Shown here piece after piece: positions 59,083 through 64,000 of a DNA stretch of 64,000 nucleotides. The stretch is taken from NCBI RefSeq assembly GCF_020164745.1, contig NZ_JAIUGV010000006.1:124001-188000 (forward strand). The letters are read 5' to 3'. The translations under genes and the position numbers were made by a program. The notes under the pieces are model-generated. The model was given only the letters and a program-made list of their open reading frames with translations, did not search any database and had not been told where the DNA came from. Numbering within the stretch: position 1 is the first letter of the stretch; the number at the start of each line of letters is the position of its first letter. Source of the stretch: Mesorhizobium sp. ES1-4. GTDB taxonomy: Bacteria > Pseudomonadota > Alphaproteobacteria > Rhizobiales > Rhizobiaceae.

Positions 59083-60316
59083 GGCCACCAATCGAGGCGT
59101 GGAAGGATGTGCCGTTGCGCCCGCGCGTCAGCGCGAGATGTTCGGCAACCGTCTCGCCGATATCGGCGAATGTCGCCCTCAGCCCTATGTCGCCGCCTTT
59201 GAGGCCGGGTCCAGTGCCGATGACCGGAACGCGTTCACGCGTGTGATCGGTGCCGCGCCAGGTCGGGTCGTTGCCGTGATCGGCGGTCAGGATGAGAAGG
59301 TCGCCCTGCTTCAGCTTCGCAAATGCCTCCGGAAGCCTCCGGTCGAAGGCCTCGAGCGCGGCGGCATAACCGGCGACGTCGCGGCGATGGCCGAATTCGG
59401 TATCGAAATCGACGAAATTGGCGAAGACGAGGTCGCCGTCGGTGGCCTCGTCCATCGCCGCCAGCGCCTGGTCGAACATGGCCATGTTGCCCGCCGCCTT
59501 GCGTACGTGCGAAATCCCGCGATGGGCGAAGATGTCGCCGATCTTGCCGACGGCGATGACGCGACTGCCACGCGCCGTCAGCCGATCGAGCAATGTCGGC
59601 TCGGGTGGCGGCACAGCGTAGTCGCGGCGATTGTAGGTCCGCTCGAAGGTGGCTGGTGTCTCGCCGACGAACGGACGCGCGATGACCCGTCCGATCTTCA
59701 GCGGGTCGACCAGCCGGCGCACCACCTGGCACAATTCATAAAGCCGCTCCAGGCCGAAATGGGTCTCAAGCGCGGCGATCTGCAGGACTGAATCCACCGA
59801 TGTGTAGCAAATCGGCTTGCCGGTGCGGATGTGCTCTTCGCCGAACCGCTGGATGATCTCGGTACCTGGCGCATGGCAATTGCCGAGGATACCCGGCACC
59901 TTTCCCTGGCGGATGATCGCCTCGGTCAGGTCGGCCGGGAAGGCGGGAACCGTATCCGGGAAATAGCCCCAGTCGAAGCGCACCGGCAGGCCTGCGATCT
60001 CCCAGTGGCCGGAAGGCGTGTCCTTGCCGCTGGAAATCTCTTGCGCCGCCCCATGGAAGGCACTGGCGAGCAGGTCCGTTCCGAAATGCGTAAAACCCAG
60101 TCCTGTCGCCGTCTCGGCGGCCTTGCCAAGTCCCAGCGATGCCATATGGGGAACGAACAGTGGTCCCTGGCGAAGGCCTTCGCGATCCGCGCGCCCTTCC
60201 GCGCAAGCCTCGGCGATGTGCGCCAGCGTGTTGGCGCCGGCGTCGCCATAGCGTTCAGCGTCGGCCGCGCCGCCGATGCCGAAGGAGTCCAGGACAAAGA
60301 GGAAAGCGCGCGCCAT
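59075..60316 (-). CDS. deoB: Phosphopentomutase
   Basis: Metal-dependent mutase of 413 residues that interconverts ribose- or deoxyribose-1- and 5-phosphates in nucleoside catabolism. Alkaline-phosphatase-like metal ligands are in [20 protein letters not shown] at the N-terminus, [12 protein letters not shown] near residue 95, [15 protein letters not shown], and [19 protein letters not shown] near the C-terminus. ATG 60316 gives the family start; the frame is open another 74 codons into a repeat region. Confidence 0.95.
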   Translation of the reverse strand: MARAFLFVLDSFGIGGAADAERYGDAGANTLAHIAEACAEGRADREGLRQGPLFVPHMASLGLGKAAETATGLGFTHFGTDLLASAFHGAAQEISSGKDTPSGHWEIAGLPVRFDWGYFPDTVPAFPADLTEAIIRQGKVPGILGNCHAPGTEIIQRFGEEHIRTGKPICYTSVDSVLQIAALETHFGLERLYELCQVVRRLVDPLKIGRVIARPFVGETPATFERTYNRRDYAVPPPEPTLLDRLTARGSRVIAVGKIGDIFAHRGISHVRKAAGNMAMFDQALAAMDEATDGDLVFANFVDFDTEFGHRRDVAGYAAALEAFDRRLPEAFAKLKQGDLLILTADHGNDPTWRGTDHTRERVPVIGTGPGLKGGDIGLRATFADIGETVAEHLALTRGRNGTSFHASIGGHA

Positions 60317-60417
60317 CGGATCGTTTGTTGCCAGTGTCGAGCCCCAGACATAGGGTTCCACGGCGGCCTTGGCAATTCGGAAACCAAACGGCAACGGCCT
60401 GGCGCGATGGTCAAGTC

Positions 60418-60495
60418 CATGTCGCCCAAAAGTGCGTAGCGGTTTTGGGAAAACGACATGGAACAAGGTAGGGATCCATATCGCCCAAAAGGGCG
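60418..60495. repeat. Palindromic element with a truncated second copy
   Basis: CCATGTCG (60418-60425) pairs with CGACATGG (60454-60461), with CCCAAAA and TTTTGGG nested inside. A truncated tandem copy of the left arm (CCATATCGCCCAAAAGGGCG) follows at 60476. It is another rhizobial mosaic type, upstream of deoB. Confidence 0.65.
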
Positions 60496-60573
60496 CGGAT
60501 ACAGGCGTGAAGGTTGAGTGTCGCGACGAGTTGGGCATCTCATGGACGGAACAGAGGGCAAGGTGGTCCTGTC

Positions 60574-61497
60574 ATGAAGGCTGCACTCAAGGCATGGACT
60601 GCTCTCATGGCCGTGAACGCAGCGTTCTGGTGTGGGCCGGCGCGGGCTGACTGGCGCGACGATATCGGCACATTCCGCATCGGCATCGTCGCCGAACCCG
60701 GCGCCGGCAGTACCGTTCCGGGGCTGGCGGTGTTGACGCAAGCCTTTACCGATGCGCTCGGCATGAAGGTCGAATTCGTCGTCGCCCGCGATTATGCGGC
60801 ACTGATCGAGGCACAGGCCAATGCGCGGATCGAATACGCCATCTACTCGACGACCGCCTACGCCACGGCGCTGCAACGCTGCGGATGCATCGAGCCGCTC
60901 GTGGCTCCGGTCGATTCAGACGGCGCGGCCGGCATCCGCTCGGTCCTGCTGACCAGGGATGGCAAGCTGCCCGGCTTGGCCGATATGGAGACCCACCGGA
61001 TCGCCATGCCGCCGCAGGACAACGTTGGCGGTTCGCTTCTGCCCTTGGCGGGGTTAGCCGCCGAACACGTCGTGATTGCCGAGGATGCACCGTTTCTTGT
61101 CCATGCCCCCTCGGCGTCGGCGGCCGAAACCATGCTTGTCGACGGCGAGGCCGACGCCATGTTCGGCTGGGTGAGGGCAGCGGCCGACCGTCAGCCGCGG
61201 CTGCCCGGCGGCACGCAGGCAAGGCTCGAGGCATCCGGCCTTTCGGCGTCGGCACTTCAGGTCGTGTGGACGTCGGGTCTGTTGAGATACGGTCCCCATG
61301 CGGTGCGCAGCGATCTCGATCCGGAAGCCAAACGTCGGCTGACCGTGTTCCTTACCAACCTCAAATCGACGACGCCGGATGTCTACGACCTTCTGGAATC
61401 GAAGCATACCGGCGGTTTCATGCCCGTGGTTTCAAGGGACTATGCGACGGCGGAGGCCATCGTGCGCCTGGTGTCGATCGATGGCGGGCGGCGATAG
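60574..61497 (+). CDS. Phosphate/phosphonate-type ABC substrate-binding protein
   Basis: Periplasmic binding protein of 307 residues in the PhnD-like family. A Sec signal (ALMAVNAAFWCGPARA) precedes FRIGIVAEPGAGSTVPGLAV and FVVARDYAALIEAQANARIEYAIYST, the typical PhnD beginning; a later YDLLESKHTGGFMPV is also typical. There are no transporter genes nearby, so it is an orphan, and the ligand cannot be assigned. ATG 60574 was chosen because the signal peptide begins there. Confidence 0.82.
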   Translation: MKAALKAWTALMAVNAAFWCGPARADWRDDIGTFRIGIVAEPGAGSTVPGLAVLTQAFTDALGMKVEFVVARDYAALIEAQANARIEYAIYSTTAYATALQRCGCIEPLVAPVDSDGAAGIRSVLLTRDGKLPGLADMETHRIAMPPQDNVGGSLLPLAGLAAEHVVIAEDAPFLVHAPSASAAETMLVDGEADAMFGWVRAAADRQPRLPGGTQARLEASGLSASALQVVWTSGLLRYGPHAVRSDLDPEAKRRLTVFLTNLKSTTPDVYDLLESKHTGGFMPVVSRDYATAEAIVRLVSIDGGRR

Positions 61498-61502
61498 GGT
61501 CT

Positions 61503-62126
61503 TCAGCAGTCGCCGCAAGGAATCGTGACGCTTCTGCGGGGACGCAGATAATAGGTTTCGCTCATCGTCATGCCTTTGGCGAGCGTCTCGACAAACCCAA
61601 GCTTCTGTTGGCTATCGGTCGTCCAGCCGATGATCGGCTTGTAGCCCAGTGTGCTGTCGACGCGGACGAGGAAGGTCCCGGGGACCTTGAGCGCTGTTGG
61701 AACCGTTGTGTCGGAGTCCGCCGCCGCACCGACGCCGTACACGCCGCCGGCTACCTTGCGCGACCACACCACCTGCACCTTTGGCGTGGCATCGGTGGTG
61801 ACCTTTATGGCGGTGATGGTGATGTCCGGCACCGAGCGGTTGTAAGGTAGAAGGGTTACGGTGCCGATCTTCATGATGGCATCGAGGTCCGCCTTGACGA
61901 TGGTCGGCTGTTGCGTGACGAGATCGGCGACCATGCTGCCGACGCGGCTGACCTTCTTGCTCGTCTCTATGGCCTGCGAAGCCTCCATGGTCATGAAATA
62001 CATGATCAGCAGGACAGGCGCGATAAGCGCGAATTCGACCGCCGCGACGCCGCGGCGATTGGACCAGAACCGGACCGATTTGCCCCAGAGCCCTGCAGTT
62101 TCCAGATGTGCCCCCGCACGCATCAT
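61503..62126 (-). CDS. TadE-like pilus assembly protein
   Basis: Protein of 207 residues with a single N-terminal membrane helix following a prepilin-like motif, RRGVAAVEFALIAPVLLIMYF, in the style of TadE/TadG minor pilins. The rest is periplasmic and beta-rich. A tandem, similarly built gene lies upstream. TadE-family proteins are needed for Flp pilus assembly (tight adherence). ATG 62126 or 62123 both fit. Confidence 0.85.
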   Translation of the reverse strand: MMRAGAHLETAGLWGKSVRFWSNRRGVAAVEFALIAPVLLIMYFMTMEASQAIETSKKVSRVGSMVADLVTQQPTIVKADLDAIMKIGTVTLLPYNRSVPDITITAIKVTTDATPKVQVVWSRKVAGGVYGVGAAADSDTTVPTALKVPGTFLVRVDSTLGYKPIIGWTTDSQQKLGFVETLAKGMTMSETYYLRPRRSVTIPCGDC

Positions 62127-62166
62127 GCTCGTTGCCTTTTTTCTTGTTGGTGCTTCCGCGATGGTC

Positions 62167-62748
62167 TCAATTGTCGAACGGTTCGTTCTGCCAGGTCACC
62201 GAAGCGAAATGCAGGGTTTTGTTGCCCCCCATGGACTGCGCCATCAAATCGGTCATGATGGGCCATTTGTAAAAGACCCGCAGCATGTTCTTTGACTCCG
62301 CCGCACCCGCTGTAACGGTAAACGGCACATCGGCTCCGCTCTTGGTCAGCTGGATGTTACCGCTCTGGATCCTGAAGCCGGCCAGAGCCGCGTCGGCGAA
62401 TGTCGTGTATTGGCGAAGATCGACGCTCAACTGATTGGGACAATCCTGGGAAACGATAATCTCCAGCTTGTCGCAGATCATGTTCTTCAAACTGTTTCCG
62501 GCGATGTCGGCAGCTCTCAGCTGGCCGGTGCGCAGCCGGCGCGCGACATCGTCGGTGATGTTGGCCATCACCTCCTGGCTGGCAAACGAGATGCAGCTCT
62601 CAAGGATGGCGAACACCAGGAGTGCGAACGGCATGGCAAGCAGCGCGAACTCCAGCGCCGTGCTGCCGCGCCGGTCGCGCACGAAGCGCCTGACAGACCT
62701 GCCGCGCTCCTTCTTGCCTTGACCTGTTGAGCCGAATTCCTTGCTCAT
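62167..62748 (-). CDS. TadE-family pilus assembly protein
   Basis: Protein of 193 residues with RRGSTALEFALLAMPFALLV following a basic N-terminus, the TadE minor-pilin type motif and membrane helix. It then has ESCISFASQEVMANITDDVARRLRTGQL and two cysteines (MICDKLEII, QDCPNQ) that may form a disulfide. It is 40 bp before the second TadE-like gene. A near CtrA-type site is about 100 bp upstream. Confidence 0.87.
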   Translation of the reverse strand: MSKEFGSTGQGKKERGRSVRRFVRDRRGSTALEFALLAMPFALLVFAILESCISFASQEVMANITDDVARRLRTGQLRAADIAGNSLKNMICDKLEIIVSQDCPNQLSVDLRQYTTFADAALAGFRIQSGNIQLTKSGADVPFTVTAGAAESKNMLRVFYKWPIMTDLMAQSMGGNKTLHFASVTWQNEPFDN

Positions 62749-62843
62749 GCGATGTTCCTGCCACCCCTGGACGACGCCGACAGGTATTAGCGCAAACCAA
62801 TTGAGGTCCGGTTTGAATGATCGCTAAAGTCGGCGCGGATGTG

Positions 62844-62859
62844 TTAACCAGGCGGTAAC
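62844..62859. promoter_or_regulatory. Near-consensus CtrA-type site
   Basis: TTAA (62844-62847), seven bases, GTAAC (62855-62859), one mismatch from TTAA-N7-TTAAC. It lies upstream of the TadE-type gene that starts at 62748. Confidence 0.3.
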
Positions 62860-62885
62860 CAGGGCGATGGCGCGGCCCGCGCAGC

Positions 62886-63308
62886 CTATTTGCTGACGCT
62901 CATCTCGGCTTCGGACGATTTCTCCGCTTCACTCTTGTAGGAGCTTTCGCAATAGGGCGTGCACGACATGGTCTGGACCTCCGCGCGCCGGTAAATGCGG
63001 ACCGACGAGGCTGCCTGGCGAACCACGGTAACCTGTGCGTCGACGATCGGGCTGCCGTCTTGGTCGAGAACGACGAGATTGGTGACACCGAAACCCTTGC
63101 CGGTGAGCACGACCGTCGAGGCATCCTGGACCGAAGCGTCGGCGATTGCCGGGTTGCCCACGACGATTGTGTCGGCGGGGCGCGACAGCTTCACGATCTT
63201 GGCCTGATTCATGGTGACCTCGATGTCGGCGCCAGCCCTGGCGGGCGTAACCAAGCTGGCGGCGGCAAGAAGTGCGGCAATCAGGATTGAGGATCTCGGC
63301 ACGGCCAT
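62886..63308 (-). CDS. Pilus secretin N-terminal-domain protein (CpaC/RcpA type)
   Basis: Short exported protein of 140 residues. A signal peptide (ILIAALLAAASLVTPARA) is followed by the beta-rich domain that begins secretins of the CpaC/RcpA class: IEVTMNQAKIVKLSRPADTI and VVGNPAIADASVQDASTVVL. The C-terminal secretin part is absent and two cysteines sit near the end (MSCTPYCESS). It is therefore a stand-alone member, perhaps a pilotin-like or accessory factor. ATG 63308 behind GGAG was preferred to TTG 63338. Confidence 0.82.
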   Translation of the reverse strand: MAVPRSSILIAALLAAASLVTPARAGADIEVTMNQAKIVKLSRPADTIVVGNPAIADASVQDASTVVLTGKGFGVTNLVVLDQDGSPIVDAQVTVVRQAASSVRIYRRAEVQTMSCTPYCESSYKSEAEKSSEAEMSVSK

Positions 63309-63665
63309 CAAGGCGCTCCACGCAAGCGGACTGTTCAACGGACCATGAACGAGATTGGTGAATCAACGGTTAAGTCGGCTTGCCGCCGCCGTGCCCGGCC
63401 GTCGGCATGGCTGCGCGCACGGGCGAATCCGCGCAGGAGTTGCGAACGCCCCAAGCCCTTGCCTTTCACCGCGTTGACCCGCGAAACCGGATATTAGCCA
63501 GCGCTTAGGATGGAGTTAACCACGCACTTGGTTCAAGCCGGGAAAGGAATCGGTAAGGCTGTTTATTAAGCCGATCGAAAGAGCTTCTCCCTAGATTGCC
63601 AGCATCCGATCAACCATCACAGAAGTTGACGGAAGTGCTGTAACACGTGGAGTAGGAGCTCTCAA
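63309..63665. other. Divergent region between pilus genes
   Basis: The region between the secretin-domain gene and the Flp pilin gene. No gene seen. It carries GATCGAAA (63573-63580) and CCTAGATTG (63590-63598), which recur together just before the right edge (63977-63996), and GTGGAGTAGGAG, the pilin ribosome-binding site. Confidence 0.5.
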
Positions 63666-63845
63666 ATGTCTAACCTTTTTGCACGTTTCGTGAAGGACGA
63701 ATCCGGCGCGACCGCTATCGAATATGGTCTGATCGCCGCTCTCATCGCGCTCGCCATCATCACCGGCGCCGGCGCGCTCGGCAATGCAATCAACGCCAAG
63801 TTCACTTCGATCGGAAGCTCGCTGAACAGCGCTGGCGGCAGCTGA
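63666..63845 (+). CDS. Flp-family type IVb pilin
   Basis: Small pilin of 59 residues: a basic leader ending in DESG, then ATAIEYGLIAALIALAIITG, where the G-A and glutamate five residues after cleavage mark the prepilin peptidase site of Flp pilins, and a short hydrophilic tail ending NSAGGS. It is the structural subunit of the Tad/Flp pilus whose assembly factors are encoded at 61503-63308. The start is ATG 63666 behind GGAG. A strong terminator follows. Confidence 0.95.
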   Translation: MSNLFARFVKDESGATAIEYGLIAALIALAIITGAGALGNAINAKFTSIGSSLNSAGGS

Positions 63846-63880
63846 TCTGCTTATTGCTGATCGCTCGGATTGCATTCTGG

Positions 63881-63908
63881 ACAGGGGCCGCCCCAGGGCG
63901 GCTCCTGT
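63881..63908 (+). terminator. Flp pilin terminator
   Basis: ACAGGGGCCGCC (63881-63892) pairs with GGCGGCTCCTGT (63897-63908) in an 11-12 bp stem with one G-T wobble, followed by ATTATTTT. It isolates the abundant pilin transcript from genes beyond the window. Confidence 0.85.
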
Positions 63909-64000
63909 ATTATTTTACCTTTATCGGGGGCGCAGCGGAAACAGTCGTCTTTTCACCCCGGACCTCATCAATCGTTAATCGAAACAGCCTAGATTGAGTT

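Overview
The window looks like a chromosomal segment of a Mesorhizobium-type alphaproteobacterium (Rhizobiales). The evidence is high GC with strong GC3 bias, an Irr-type Fur regulator with a TCDHHH-like histidine cluster next to fabA-fabB-fabI, an Irr/ICE-like palindrome, rhizobial gene order (tsaB-rimI-miaB-phoH-ybeY-corC-lnt-xre-metK-trmB-rimP-nusA-ylxR-infB-rbfA-truB-rpsO-pnp; dnaA-dnaN-recF), CTTGAC-N17-CTATAT-like promoters, and dispersed palindromic intergenic elements of the kind common in this group. The species assignment is inference.

Layout. 1-4450: a peptide/opine-type ABC importer operon (binding protein cut by the left edge, two permeases, two ATPases). 4503-9813 (minus): an RND efflux operon with one pump and two membrane-fusion adaptors; the promoter-proximal adaptor is split by a single in-frame TAG. 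10054-11331: GABA aminotransferase, then a convergent parDE-like toxin-antitoxin pair. 11987-13240 (minus): a rubredoxin/ferredoxin reductase-like flavoprotein. 13400-19642: an iron module with an Irr-box-like palindrome, imelysin, Bfd, bacterioferritin, di-heme DUF1111 protein, second imelysin and Tat-exported DUF1513 protein.

19750-42397 is the conserved core: tRNA modification (tsaB, miaB, trmB, truB), protein acetylation (rimI), acyltransferase, phoH/ybeY/corC, lnt, a small Xre regulator, metK, the rimP-nusA-ylxR-infB-rbfA-truB translation operon (with a promoter and an attenuator-like leader hairpin), a CorA transporter, rpsO and pnp. 42466-48474: an RsmC-like methyltransferase, an EAL phosphodiesterase with a degenerate GGDEF domain, the fabA-fabB-fabI unsaturated fatty acid operon and divergent irr. 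48536-51884: a frameshifted DUF4260 gene, an SH3-domain exported protein, a 2-hydroxyacid dehydrogenase, a frameshifted GNAT acetyltransferase and a MoeB/ThiF-like protein. 51916-60316 (minus): recF, dnaN, dnaA, rpsT, enoyl-CoA hydratase, mutM and deoB. 60574-63845: an orphan phosphonate-type binding protein and Tad/Flp pilus genes, ending in a 59-residue Flp pilin.

The strongest candidate for an under-described system is the 13.4-19.6 kb iron module, which places iron capture (two imelysins, one without the HxxE histidine), electron transfer (di-heme protein, Bfd) and storage (Bfr) behind one ICE-like operator. Three genes in the window carry single lesions (one nonsense, two +1 frameshifts); one frameshift lies exactly at the arm of a perfect inverted repeat, as expected of a quasipalindrome-templated mutation. 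No tRNA, rRNA, CRISPR array, insertion sequence or prophage was seen.
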